From NCBI GenBank assembly GCA_029237695.1, contig CM055279.1:57547530-57611529 (forward strand): DNA of 64,000 bases. Direction: 5' to 3'. The position numbers and the translations under genes are program-made. Shown here one piece after another: positions 12,285-25,500 of this stretch. Origin of the DNA: Conchocele bisecta (taxonomy: Eukaryota; Mollusca; Bivalvia; Lucinida; Thyasiridae). A model generated the notes under the pieces. That model was not told the origin of the DNA. It worked only from the letters and a program-made list of their open reading frames with translations, and did no database searches. Within the stretch, counting starts at the first letter, position 1. Each line of letters starts with the position of its first letter.

Positions 12285-12425
12285 TATATGGCTGCGGCCA
12301 GCATGTTGAGCCCACCATGGCATTTGATTACTATCAGGGTTTATTAATGGTACATGTACCAAGGTGTATTGATGGTCCAAGATCCAAGGGTGTATATATG
12401 TGGATACAGTAATATAAGGTATGTA
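12285..12425 (+). repeat. Dispersed repeat L, copy 1
   Basis: Phrases ATGGCTGC, CATGTTGAG and TTTATTAATGG, ending in a GGGTGTAT region, recur in the same order at 36660-36780. Two diverged copies of an unnamed interspersed repeat. Confidence 0.55.
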
Positions 12426-12673
12426 GAAAGTTACACACAAGTTTTGTAATGTGACCTTGACATTGGGTATGTGGGCCACATACTAGTAGTTGAGCTGCAG
12501 AATGTAAATATGGATGATGACAAAGAAGTATATGAAGTTCAAAGTCAATGTGACTTAGGGTTGCACAGATATAAAGTACGGTATTTAAAAACTTTGACAA
12601 AAATGTATCTACAAAAAACATACTTCTCTGTATCTGTTTATTCTGTAAGCTCTCTTAGATTTTCCCATTTTTA

Positions 12674-14275
12674 GCTCGCCTGCACGAAGTGCATAAGAGC
12701 TTATGGCATACCCCCGGCGTCGTCGGCGTCGGCGTCCACAAACTTAACGTTGGGTAAATGTCTTATAACTTCTGTTTCCTTTCATGGAACACCTTGATAT
12801 TTCATACATGCATTCCTCAGATGACCCTCTATCATGCTGTCGCACATCCACAACCCACCACCCAACCCTTACCCCAAGGTCAAGGTCACAAAGTTAGCAT
12901 GTTCATAAACTTAACGTTGGGGTAAATGTTGTGTGACTTTGGTTTATTTACAGGGAACGCCTTCATATTTCATACATGTATTCATCTGATGATACTCTAT
13001 CGTGATATTGCAAATCCATGACCCACCACCCATCCCTTACCCCAAGGTCAAGGTCACAAACTTAGCACATTCATAAACTTAACGTTGGGTAAATGTCTTA
13101 TAACTTCTGTTTCCTTTCATGGAACACCTTGATATTTCATACATGCATTCCTCAGACGACCCTCTATCATGCTGTCGCACATCCACGACCCACCACCTAA
13201 CCCTTACCCCAAGGTCAAGGTCACAAACTTAGCATGTTCATAAACTTAAGGTTGAGGTAAATGTTGTAAAACTTCTGTTTATTTGCAGGGAATGCCTTCA
13301 TATTTCATGCATGCATTCATCTGCTGACCCTTTATCATGCTGTAGCAAATCCACGATCCACCACCCAACCCTTACCCCAAGGTCAAGGTCACAAAGTTAG
13401 CATGTTCATAAACTTAACGTTGGGGTAAATGTTGTGTGACTTCGGTTTATTTACAGGGAACGCCTTCATATTTCATGCATGTATTCATCTGATGATACTC
13501 TATCGTGATATTGCAAATCCATGACCCACCGCCCATCCCTTACCCCAAGGTCAAGGTCACAAACTTAGTACATTCATAAATTTAAAAATTAACGTTGGGG
13601 TAAATGTCTTATATCATCTGTTTCCTTTCATGGAACGCCTGGATATTTCATACATGCATTCATCTGATGATACTCTATTGTGATATAGCAAATCCATGAC
13701 CCACCCCTTACCCCAAGGTCAAGGTCACAAACTGAGCACATTCATAAACTTAACGTTGGGGTAAATCTCTTATGACATCTGTTTCCTTTCATGGAATGCC
13801 TTGATATTTCATACATGCATTCCTCAGATGACCCTCTATCATGCTGTAGCAAATGCACAACCCACCACCCAACCCTTACCCCAAGGTCAAGGTCACAAAC
13901 TTAGCATGTTCATAAACTTAACGTTGGGGTAAATGTTGTTTAACTTCTGTTTCTTTACAGGGAACGCTTTTCTATTTCATACATGCATTCATCTGATGAT
14001 CCTCTATTGTGCTACAGCAAATTCATGACCCACCCCCACCCCTTTCCCCAAGGTCACAAACTTAGCACATTCATACATGCATTCCTCATGTGAATAGCTA
14101 TCATGCTGCAGAAAATCACCAACTTAGTGCGTTCATAAAGTTAACGTTAGGTTAAATTTTGTTTTACTTCTGTTTTCAGGGAGCACATTGATATTTCATA
14201 CATGCATTCATCTTAATATGCTATATTATGTTATAGCAAACCCACGACTCGCCTTGCACCACTCACCCCTATGTC
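12674..14275 (+). mobile_element. Tandem-core element, family D
   Basis: A degenerate palindromic head (AGCTCGCCTGCACGAAGTGC, AAGAGCTTATGG) precedes a GTCGGC microsatellite and about nine monomers of about 165 bp (CCTTACCCCAAGGTCAAGG, CATAAACTTAACGTTGGGG, TTTCATACATGCATTC). At least seven monomers carry TCAAGGTCA. The last monomers are more diverged and no clear hairpin tail is seen. One isolated D-like monomer lies at 32440-32582. Confidence 0.75.
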
Positions 14276-15993
14276 AGGGTCCACCGCACACCTCAAGTTG
14301 CCGAATTTGGCCTCCTATTGGGTTTTCCCACACATAAATCCAACAGGTTTCTATTTACACACACTTTGAAACTGTTTGCATTCATTTTGGTACAAAAATG
14401 GGTTTGTAGTCGATGAAAATATCAATACATGTAGTTGTTGATAAACAAACAGCAGGTGCGTGTTTCAAAACCCGATCGATTTTCCGATAGACGCTCGGGT
14501 CAACTCCTCCACTACCCGATTCGCGGCCGATGAATTCCGATAGCCGAAATTTATCGACTCGCTTCCGAGCCGAAGCCGTTGGGTTACGGAAATGAAATTG
14601 TCAATATTGACATTTTGCACTGAGTGGTACACAAAACAAGTTTTTGTTGTCTTCACATTGCGATTAAGATGTAAATCTCAAGACTTGAGATGTATCTATT
14701 AGGCAGTATATGTTAGTTTTGTGTATTAAATCAGTTGCCAAACATGTTTTTGTGTTTGAAAAAAAATCGGAAAATTGTAATACTGAGCCGTTCAGGGCCT
14801 TTAACCCAAGGTCAATTATATATAATATTCATGTTTTTTTATGCAACTTTGCCAAGTTTGAGTGAAGGCTGCCAACAGGCGAGCTTCGTTGTCTTCTGAC
14901 AACTCTTGTTTACTTCATTGTGTTTGATCTGTGTCCAAAATTCTGAAACAAATATAAAATCATTGTGATGCAAAAAGTAGGGTGAACATGCAGGGTTCAA
15001 TCTAGGCCAAACATTTAGGGAGAAGTCACTTCTCCCTCCAGGCAAAATAGGGAGAAGTGAGGGGAAATTAGGGAGAAAAATATTTTCTCTGATTTTTTCT
15101 CTTACTTATAGTTATCGCGTAACTGTATACATTAACTCTATGTTTTCAACAGCATATCTATTAGAGTGTAGAGGCATCAACATGTTGAGCCACCTCGTCA
15201 AGACGGTTTAAGTGAGCGTTAACAACATATACTTTCATCGAGTAATAAAAAAAGAAGCCTTGGGGGGGGGGGGGGGTGGGGGGGGGGGGGGGGGGTGGGG
15301 GGGGGGGTGGGGCTGGGAAGCAAATGTAGTAGATTGTAGTAGATTGTAGAATTTGAAAAAAAAATAAATAAAAAAAAATTCATCTCAAAAGCATAAAAAA
15401 ATGTTTATGTTGTTACCACCCATTTGAACCTCTTTAACTGTGTACATAAATATCGTTTATGAACTTGGATGTGCATACATTATGTATAGTTTAAGTTACC
15501 AAACTGAATTATCATAAAAATCGGGTTACGTTAACATCGATTGGAAAAAGTTGCAAAAGGACGAAACTACGTAGGTACGAAATCGCCGAAATTGTCCGTG
15601 ATATTTATAGACTTTTTCATGTTTTCTGACAATAGAGTTAGCCATATTTGGTGGAAATAAACAGTTAGTAATGTAATACACAATACTTGATTTCGGCATC
15701 AAAGGATTTCATTAGAATATATCAATTTCGTATTTAATTATTTCACATTTTTCGGCGAAAAAGAAAGTTGCAATCATGGGCTGTGTAGGCCACTGTGTAG
15801 GCGACGACTAGGTTCGTCAGGTGGCGCTTTCAGTGGGTATACCCACAATCGTAGCTAACGATTGGATGCTATTTTTATTTCGGAAATGGTATCCCACAAA
15901 GCGTCATAAGCTGACAAAAATGTGTGTAGACAACTACGTCGTATGCCGATAGACTGCGATAGTAGTCGCCTCCCATTTACCTTGAAACTAATT
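14276..15993. other. Intron, no gene recognised
   Basis: Contains a GGGAGAAG-rich repeat at 14995-15075 and the poly-G tract at 15262-15316. No coding exon with splice sites and a recognisable motif is seen. Confidence 0.5.
15262..15316 (+). repeat. Poly-G tract
   Basis: About 55 bases of G broken only by single T and C bases. G-quadruplex formation is likely; the length is doubtful because assemblies handle homopolymers poorly. Confidence 0.8.
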
Positions 15994-16686
15994 GTATCCC
16001 CCGGACTCCGTCGGGGGATACTATGGATTTGACAGCGCGCCGCGTCCGCGTCCGCGTCCGCCGCAGACACTTCTTGTCCGGAGCATAACTCGAACACCCT
16101 TTGGAATATTTTCATGAAACTTCACACATGCATAGACCACGACCCGAAGGTGTGTCGCGCACAAGAATGACAACTCTTGCATAGCTAATTTTTGAGTTAT
16201 CTCCCTTTTTTGTTTCTCGCACTGATTTCGTGTCCGGAGCATAACTCCACCACCCTTTCGAATATTTTCATGAAACTTCACACATGCATAGACCACGACC
16301 CGAAGGTGTGTCGCGCACAAGAATGACAACTCTTGCATAGCTAATTTTTTAGTTATCTCCCTTTTTTGTTTCACGCACTGATTGACCATAACTCGACCAC
16401 CCTTTGGAATATTTTTATGAAACTTAACACATTCAATTAGACCACGAACCGAAGGTGTGTCGTGCACAAGAATGACAACTCTTGCATAGCTAATTTTTTA
16501 GTTATCTCCCTTTTTTGTTTTCGCTCACTGATTTCCTGTCCGGAGCATAACTCGACCACCCTTTGGAATATTTTCATGAAACTTCACACATGCATAGACC
16601 ACGACCCGGAGGTGTGTCGCGCACAAGAATGACAACTCTTGCGTAGCTAATTTTTCAGTTATCTCCCTTTTTTGTTTTGCGCACTC
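15994..16686 (+). mobile_element. Tandem-core element, family C, copy 2
   Basis: The palindromic head GTATCCCCCGGACTCCGTCG with GGGGATAC is followed by a CGCGTCCGCGTC stretch and about four monomers of about 155 bp identical in plan to 2786-4194. The tail is absent. Reverse open frames are monomer translations. Confidence 0.75.
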
Positions 16687-16811
16687 TACAAACTGGACAA
16701 TAATGCATGAAGACCTGTTTTCTCGTCTGCTCTGTATACCTTTTCTCGTGTGCTCTGTACACCTTACCTGTAGAGAGAACAATAGAAACTGGGAGAACCA
16801 TGTGCTAAGCA

Positions 16812-17548
16812 TGGGCTAGCATGTGCAGATGTCCAGTGCTTGACCACTGCTGACCAGGTAATTTATACAGGTGAATCACTACATTGGGTACTGTGTTGAA
16901 AATATTGTGGCATTATGTGGACCTCTGCAGATATATGTAGATAAATATAGGACTAATAAAAAATATCTGGTCTCCAATAGCAAGCATTATTATTTTTAAA
17001 CTTTTTTGTCTTTTTTTTTTTTTTTTTTTTCATTATTTTTTTTCATTTTTTTTTTCAAATTATTTTTCAATTTGACTGGAAAAAAAATCTGGGCTCCAGT
17101 AACAAGCATTATTATTTTTCCATTTTTTTTTTTCCATTTTTTTTTTTTCATTTTTTTTTTTTATTTTTCATTTTTTTTTTCAAATTATTTTTCAATTTTT
17201 GTCCAGTAGCATAAGGTCGTAAGTGCTATATACAGACTATTCACCTGTGCATGTGCTAGCATGTGCAACTGACCACTGACCACTTACAGGTAATTTATAC
17301 AGGTAAATGATTATATTACATTTCCGTAAACTGTGTTGAAAATATTGTGGCATTATGTGGACCTGTGCAGATATATGTAGATAAATATAGGACTATTAAA
17401 AAAAATTCTGGGCTCCAGTAGCAAGCATTATTATTTTTAATTTTTAAACTATTTTTCCATTTTTGTTTTTTTCATTTTTTTTTTCAAATTCTTTTTCAAT
17501 TTTTGTCTAGTAGCATAAGGTCGTAAGTGCTATATACAGACTATTATC
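16812..17548 (+). repeat. Two-copy direct repeat with poly-T blocks
   Basis: A block of about 440 bp occurs twice. Shared landmarks are GTAATTTATACAGGT (near 16858 and 17289), AAAATATTGTGGCATTATG (near 16898 and 17338) and AGCAAGCATTATTATTTTT (near 16979 and 17420). Each copy contains T-rich tracts, and an inner poly-T segment in copy 1 is itself duplicated. The open frame at 17006-17209 is poly-Phe from poly-T and is not a gene. Confidence 0.7.
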
Positions 17549-17558
17549 ATATAATAAA

Positions 17559-17624
17559 ACAATTATTGACTAGCGAGCCATAGAATATAATCTGATATTC
17601 TATGGTTCACTAGTCAATAATTGT
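17559..17624. repeat. 66-bp palindrome
   Basis: Arms 17559-17588 and 17595-17624 are reverse complements with two mismatches over 30 bp; the loop is AATCTG. It lies between the poly-T duplication and the composite element that follows. Confidence 0.9.
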
Positions 17625-19215
17625 ATAATATGTTCGGGCCAGTGAAAATTGCTTTCGGGCCCAGGCTCGAGGTCAAGGCGGGACAAGGCGAGGCATCTGA
17701 TTCCGCGGAATTCTTGTTTACTTATCTCCCTTTGTTGTTTCGTGCTCTGATTTTGTATCCAGAGCATAACTCGAACACGCATATACGCATTGCTCTCTAA
17801 TGGTCCTCTACCGCCCTGTGCCAAATCCACGTTCGTTCTGCCCCCGTCAAGCCCAGGGTCAAGGTCACATACTTAGTGCTTCAAAAACATTAACGCTTGG
17901 GTAAATAATATCTTATACTTTCTGTTTTCTTTCATGGATCATGGATCATCTTCATATTTCATATACGCATTGCTCTAATGGTCCTCTACCGCCCTGTGCC
18001 AAATCCACGTTTGTCCTGCCCCACCAATCCCAGGGTCAAGGTCACATACTTGGTGCTTCAAAAACTTTAACGCTCAGGTAAATATCTTATAATTTTTATT
18101 TCCATTCACGGATCAACTACATATTTCATATACGCGTTGCTCTAATGGTCGTCTACCGCCCTGTGCCAAATCCACGTTCGTCCTGCCCCGCCGCCAAGCC
18201 CAGGGTCAAGGTCACATACTTAGTGCTTCAAAAACTTTACGCTCGGGATAAATATCTTATAATTTCTGTTTTTCTTTCATGGATCATCTTCATATTTCAT
18301 ATACGCATTGCTCTAATGGTCCTCTACCGCCCTGTGCCAAATCCACGTTCGTCCTGCCCCCGCCAATCCCAGGGTCAAGGTCACATACTTGGTGCTTCAA
18401 AAACTTTAATGCTCAGGTAAATATCTTATAATTTTTCTTTCCATTCACGGATCAACTTCATATTTCATATATGCGTTGCTCTAATGGTCCCCTACCGCCC
18501 TGTGCCAAATCCACGTTCGTCCTGCCCCCGCCAAGCCCAGGTTTAACATCATATACTTAGTGCTTCAAAAACTTTAACGCTCAGGTAAATATCTTATAAT
18601 TTCTGTTTTTCTTTCACGGATCAGTTTCATATTTCATATATGCATTGCTCTAATGGTCCTCTACCGCCGTGTGCCAAATCCACGTTTGTCCTGCCCCCGC
18701 CAAGCCCAGGGTGAAGGTCACATACTTGGTGCTTCCAAAAACTTTAACGCTCAGGTAAAAGAAAATTTTGACTTGCAATTTGGCCTCATTTATTATCAAA
18801 GCGATATGTGGGACATCCGTGTTCTATGAACACTTTTCTAGTTTATTAAATAAACTTCACACATGCATAGAAGACGACCCAAAGGTGTGTCGCACGTAAG
18901 AATGACAACTCTTGCGTCGTTAATTTCTTAGTTATCTCCCTTTGTTGTTTCGTGCACTGATTTCGTGTCTGGAGCATAACTCGAACACCCTTTGGAATAT
19001 TTTCATGAAACTTCACACATGCATAGACCACGACCCTAAAGGTGTGTCCCGCAAGAATGACAACTCTTGCATCACTAATTCTTTAGTTATCTCCCTTTGT
19101 TTTTCCGTCACTGATTTTGTCTCCGGAGCATAACTCGAACACCCTTTTTTCAAACTACTTGTGTATCTGGGGAGGGGGATACACATGCGCTTGTCGACAA
19201 GCGTCCATTTCTAGT
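17625..19215 (+). mobile_element. Composite of tandem-core families C and B2
   Basis: A G-type tail (CCGCGGAATTCTTGTT near 17702) leads into family C text (17712-17775). Then come about six B2 monomers of about 170 bp (17776-18760; CCGCCCTGTGCCAAATCCAC, CAGGGTCAAGGTCACATAC) ending at 18842 with hairpin GTGTTCTATGAACAC and TTTTCTAGT. Family C text resumes at 18850 and ends with a full tail: GGGGAGGGGGATACAC, hairpin CGCTTGTCGACAAGCG, TCCATTTCTAGT. B2 therefore sits inside C, but its head is missing. Confidence 0.7.
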
Positions 19216-21435
19216 TATTCACGTGTCGTCGAATCAAATTAGTAGAAGCCGACCAATGAATTAAATGAAGCTATAAGCCCCGCCTTAATGACGTAAATTC
19301 GGGTCTTCAATCAACATTCCTTGAACACTTTAGTTAAACAATATTAAGCGCCCAGACGTGTCTGATCAGTTGATACGCATCATGGCGTCGCGAATAACAA
19401 ACCGATAGTAGGCGACAATAACAAAGAAACCCCGCGGGCAAATACACACCAGGGGTCATCAAACAATCGATGCGATCCAATTTTACACGCCTATTTGGTG
19501 GGATTAGCGCATTTATGACATGCACTCGCCCCTAGGGTCTGAAATTCATAGTAAAAAAAAAAAAAATCCAGAAAATTCCAGGGCGACTTTACTTCCCCCT
19601 ACGGGAAAAATAAGGCGACTTGGCCAGAAAAAAAGCGACCACTTCGCCCATGTCGCCCTCAAACATGAACCCTGTACATGTACGTGCAAAATGTGTACAT
19701 GTGCAACCACAGGTATTCCGCGTGTTTCGGCTTTCATCATCGGTATAACTATATATAACTATATATAACTATATGAAAGCCGATGAAAGCCGAAACATGC
19801 CGAATTGCCTGTACTTGTGGGCCGATGTTAATTATTTGTCGTTTACTTGTGATAATGGTGATTATTTTTGTTATTATGAATATGGGTAGTTTTTATTCGA
19901 TTGGTGGTGGCTAAAATTGTGATTTTTTTTTAGATAATTGATTGTCTTGTGAAGTCGGAAGATAATGCTGGATTATTAATACGTGCATTGTAATTATTGC
20001 AGGGTTGACTGATGATTAATGGTTCGATTTTAATGTTTTGATAATAGTGTTATTGAGAAAATGGTGTTCATTTCAGATTTTTCAGCAAATAAACAGTGTA
20101 TACCCAAAACGAACTGTACATGTAATCTTTGTTCTTTGATGGCCGCCTGAGTGTTGAACTTGGTTTTAATCAATAACACAGTATCGTTTTATTCATCACA
20201 CTAATTAATGACTTTGACACCATGTTCCACCCATGTCAGATATCTATGTGTATAATCCCGCCCCTGAGTGTCATAAATTGAAATCCACAGCAGTAGTTTG
20301 CATATCGATGTTGCGTGCCGTTATACCGACTCGATACACAATTCATCTTACGCCATGCGATTTTGTACATTCGGACAAAATACCATGTGTTCCGTAAATG
20401 ATGAAGTTGACAAAAAAATTCACAGTACATGTATGGAAAAATATAATTCCGGTAGATAATAAAACAAAAAAGTTAGATTTCGACAATCGGTCCACAACTA
20501 ATAAAATATTGAATGTGTTTAATATCCAAAATTTCGTCGGCAGCAAAATGTGGAACAGACAGTAGGTGTATTTCTTAGAATATTTCATAATTCTACGAAA
20601 CTCAATGTTAGCTCCGGTTGATTTTGACATCTATGCTGTCTCGCCGGTACGGTTTCACGTCAGAATTGAAGGTATTTTTCGGACATTAGTAGCGAAAATT
20701 TGAGGTGGTTATGACGCCACTTTGGAATCATTTTAAGGAAATGGTGAGGTGTTACATGTGATAGAACAAGTCATAGAAAAGCCTCTGTGCCTCATATTTT
20801 CAAATTCAGTCGTGTTGAAAGTTTTGGCCAAAAATTGGTGGGTCGGGTAACATTCTAAAAAAATAAATATACACAGCTGATGTGGTTACTGCATTTTTAT
20901 TGTGGCGCGCGATTTGTACTTCATTTTCGAGTATTTTTCAATATTTGTCGCAAGAGCCTCCTTAACTGATTGCGAGAGGCAGTGCTTTTTATAAGTCACC
21001 CGACACTCTAAAAAAAGCAGCACATTTTTAGTTATTTTCAACCGTACGATGATACCTGAACACCGTGCTACAAATTTATGAGGTTGGAATGGGACTTTAC
21101 ATACTCAAATCCAGAGATAACTTTTGATTATAATCATTTGTGTATATGTTATTTTTGGTATCAATTGATTTGTATTGATAAATATCTGCTGTTAAATTAT
21201 TCAACATAGCTTTGTCATATATTTATGTGTTGCTAAAAGTAAAAACAAAATCTTATAAGTTCAATTCCGAAGATTTATCCATCGAGGCACACATAATGGC
21301 AGGGGTACCTGGTCAATTCGTACCCACACCATTTCGTCCCTATACCATTTCATCCCTATACCGATTTGGTAACTTCGTACCCAGTTTTTTGTCAATTCTC
21401 ACCCATATATCATCAATATAAATTGCATAATAAAT
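19216..21435. other. Intron, no gene recognised
   Basis: Mostly unique-looking AT-rich DNA. A TTCGTCCC/CTATACCATTT short repeat lies at 21316-21380. No exon-like segment with recognisable protein motifs is seen on either strand. Confidence 0.5.
19707..19820. repeat. Imperfect fold-back
   Basis: Arms 19707-19738 and 19782-19820 are near reverse complements (GTTTCGGCTTTCATC against GATGAAAGCCGAAAC), around a centre of ATATATAACT repeats. Confidence 0.75.
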
Positions 21436-21752
21436 TATGTAACATATGAATTGCATATGAAAATTTCATATGCAATTCATATGAAAAGTTTTCATATGAA
21501 TTGCATATGTAACATATGAATTGCATATGAAAACTTTTCATATGAATTGCATATGTAACATATGAAGTTCATATGCAAATTTCATATGAATTTCAGGAAT
21601 TTTTCATATTGAAATGCATATGAAGTCTTCATATGAACTTCATATGCAAATTATATGAGTTTCATATCGGCTCTTTTCATATGAATTTCATATTCAATTC
21701 ATATGTTTTACATATGAATATCATATAATTTTTTTCATATGAATTGCATATG
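21436..21752 (-). repeat. CATATG-rich palindromic repeat, copy 2
   Basis: About 315 bp of alternating CATATGAATTGCATATG-type palindromes. TTTCATATCGGCTC at 21660-21673 is the reverse complement of the GAGCCGATATG phrase of copy 1 (8449-8790), so the copies are in opposite orientations about 13 kb apart. Confidence 0.7.
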
Positions 21753-21900
21753 TGACACAGTTTGCTGTGTAGTGTTTGGACTGTGTAGTGTTAGTGTGTA
21801 TGCCCATGGGTCTGGTTAAGAAGTTTGTCAGAGTTTGTGTGCCAACTGGCCACTGAATATGCCTACTATGGAAATTGTGTGTGTGTAAAAAGTGTATTAA

Positions 21901-22098
21901 CCCATTCACCCCTAAGTAACTAGTATGGACTCTTTCATTTAGAACTATTCCATTAATCGGAAAAGGGGTGTTTTGGTCAAAAATCCGAAAATATCCACAA
22001 ACAGTGCAGATCCAGATGAGACGGCTCATTACGAGCCGTCTCATCTGGATCTACACTGTTTGCAAACTCTGCTATAGAGATCTGTAGTGTTGAAAGGG
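21901..22098 (+). mobile_element. piggyBac-like MITE (198 bp)
   Basis: TTAA at 21897-21900 and 22099-22102 flanks a segment starting CCCATTCA and ending TGAAAGGG. TTAA target duplications and CCC-starting ends are typical of piggyBac-derived miniature elements. Inside, 21999-22027 and 22033-22061 form a 29-bp-arm hairpin with one mismatch and loop ATTAC. A related copy near 30873 lets this one serve as its empty site. Confidence 0.75.
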
Positions 22099-22565
22099 TT
22101 AATTAGCGAACATTTTAAATTGGAATTGTAGCATTCAAAGCCTTGAATTAGTGTAGGCTGGTGCCTTCGTGTGTGCATCACTGTGGTGGCTATCTGAAAC
22201 TAGATGCTTCCTAAAGCTCGCAGGAAATTGTCAAATTATCCAGATAAACAACATAATTATTCTTTTATCAATATGCTATATACTTTATAAAGTGATCAGG
22301 CATGGGTGAATGATAATATGTAAGCACAATTAAAATAGTATGTCGTTTGTCTCAGATCTAAACATTACAATTTGCCTACCTATTTGTCCCTTTAAGAAAA
22401 TACATGCAAATAGAGTTGTATTATTTTCTCACATTTCATAACTGAATGTTCACCGATGAATCATCCTATAATTAGCTTGTCTCATTGGGAAAATTTATAA
22501 ACGCATGAATGGCTGACAATAGGTGCATTGTAATGAATACCACCCAGATAGTTCCAGCTGTCTCA

Positions 22566-25500
22566 CCATGCCATATATTGATGACCTATACTGATGGCCT
22601 ATATTGCTGGCCATACTGCCTGGCCTATATCCGATGGCTATACTGTGCTATACTGCCTGGCTATACTGATGCTCTGATGGCCATAACTCGCTGGCCTATA
22701 CTGATGGCCTATACTGATCCGGCCATACTCCTTGTATACGATGGCTACTGATGGCATATACTGGCTCCTATATGCTGATTATATGTGGCGCTATACTGAT
22801 GGATATCTTGCTCTACTGATGGCTATACTGCTCGGCCTATACTGATGGCCATATATGCCTGCATATACCTGCGGCCTATCCACTGATGGCCTATACTGAT
22901 GATACTGGGCCTATACTGATGCTATGCTGCATATACTGATGGCCTGTGACTGATGCTATTGCTGACATGGCCTTATATGTGGCATAATGAGGACTATACT
23001 GATGGCTACCTGCTGCCATGTGGCATATACTGATGGCCTCTACTGATGGCTATACATGACATATGGCCTCTATACTGCCTGCTATGATGGCATATAGCTG
23101 GCCTATACTGATGGATATACTGGCCTGCTATATGATGCTATGTGGCTGGTTCTATATGATGGCATGATCGCCTGCCTATACTGGGATGCATGTACCTGCC
23201 ATTTGGCCTATGTGGCTATACTGCCGATATACTGATGACCTATACTGTGGCATATGCTGGCTATACGATGGCCTATACTGCTGGCATATACTCATATGCT
23301 GCACCTTGTGGCCTATACGATGGCCATAATATGTGCCTATACGAGGCCATACCTCTGTATACTGATGGTTACTGCTGGCCTATACTGCTGGCCATAGGAT
23401 GGATATGATGGCTATACTATATAGATGGCCTATACTGCTCTATACTTCATATACTGGGCCTATACTGATGGCCTGATGATATACTGTGGCTACTGTGCCT
23501 ATTGATGCTATACTGGCCTGCCTATATGATGGCATATCTGGCCTATCGAGGCCTAGTGGGCCTATACGAGGTATGTGGCCATATATGGCCATTTACTGTG
23601 GATCTGGCAATGCTATATGATGGCATCTTGGATGCTATACTCTGGCCTTACGATGGCCTACTGGCTCATATTAGCTGCATTAGTCCTTACTGATGGCATA
23701 TTTGCGGTATACGTGGCATATGTGGCCTATACTGTTATACTGTGGCCGATACTGATGGCTATACTGGCTGGCCTATACTGATGGCACCTATGATTTTCTG
23801 ATGCCTATACTGATGGGCCTTATTACTGATTGGCACCTATACTGTGCCTATGCTGGGACTGCCTATTACTGATGGCCTATACTGATGGATATACATACTG
23901 ATGGCCTATACTGCCTGGCCTATAATGGATGGCCTGATGCTGTGGCCTATATGATGAACATACTAATGCTGGCATATTTGTGGCCTTATGTTGGCATATA
24001 CTGATTGGCCTATACTGATGGCATAGGATACTGCTGGCTTTATACTGATGCATATACCTGCTGGCTATACTGCTGGCCATATGGACTTATGGCATGATGA
24101 CTGCTGGGCCTATACTGATGGCACCTATTCTGCCTGGGCTATACTGATGGCATATGCTGGGCCTATTCTGCCTGCTTATACTGCTGGCATATACTGATGA
24201 CCCTATACTGATGGCATATACTGCTGGCCTTTATTGATGGCATATACTGATGGCTATACTGCTGGCCTATACTGATGGCTGCATACTGATGGCCTTATAT
24301 ACTGCTAGGCCTATACTGATCGGCCTATATACTGATGGCTATAGCCTATGGCCTATACTGATGGCATACTATGCTGCTTTATACTGATGGCATTATAAAA
24401 AATATCAAATATACTGATGACCTATACTGCTGGCCTATACCTGATGACTATACTGCTGGCATTTATACTGGATGACCTATTCTGCTGTGGCCTATACTGT
24501 TGGCCTATACTGCTAGCCTATACTGATGAACCTGGCTGGATACTTGATGGCATATATCTGATGGCCAATGATACCTGTATGATATACTGATGGCCTATAC
24601 TGATGCTATACTAATGATGGACTATGCTGCTGGCCTATATGATGGCAGTGGATTTACTGCTGGGCCTATTCTGCTGGCCTATACTGGCTGGCACTATATG
24701 ATGAACTATATGATGGCATATACTGCTGGCCTATACTGGATGGCAGCTATACTGTGGCGCATGGGCCTATACTGACTGGGCTGATATGCTGGCCTATCTG
24801 CTGGCCTATACCTGATGGCATATTTATGCTGGCCTATACTGTTGGCCTTTATGGCCACTGATGGCCTTATACGCTGGCTATACTGATGGCATACCATACT
24901 GATGAACCTATACTGATGGCTATACTGCTGGCCTATACTGATGGCATACTTGCATGGACCTATACTGATGGCATATACTGCTGGAGGCCTATACTGATGG
25001 AATTTATACTGCTGGGCCTATACTGATTGGGCCTATACTGCTAGGCCTATATGATGACCTATTCTGCTGGCCTATATGATGGCTATTTACTGCTGGCCTA
25101 TTCTTTTTTTTTTTGTGGCCTATATGCCTGGCATTACTGTGACCTATACTGATGGTTATACTGCTGGCCCATATCCGATGGCCTATATGCTGGCATATAC
25201 GGCTGGCATATATGCTGGCCTATACTTGATGGCATATTATGCTGGCCTTATCTGATGGCTATACTGCTGGCCTATACTGATGAATATACTGCTGGCCTAT
25301 ATGATGACCCTATACTGTGGCCTATTGATGCCTATTCTGCTGGCCTATAGATGGCTATTATGCTAGGCCTTATATTGATGACTATGCTGATGGCCTATAC
25401 TGTGGCCTATATGATGTATATACTGATGGCATATCTGATGGCATAAAATGATGACTATGCTGCTGGGCCTTTTACTGATGGCTTTACTGTGGCTATTCGC

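Noticed and set aside
17006..17209. Poly-Phe frame
   Set aside because: Translation of poly-T blocks.
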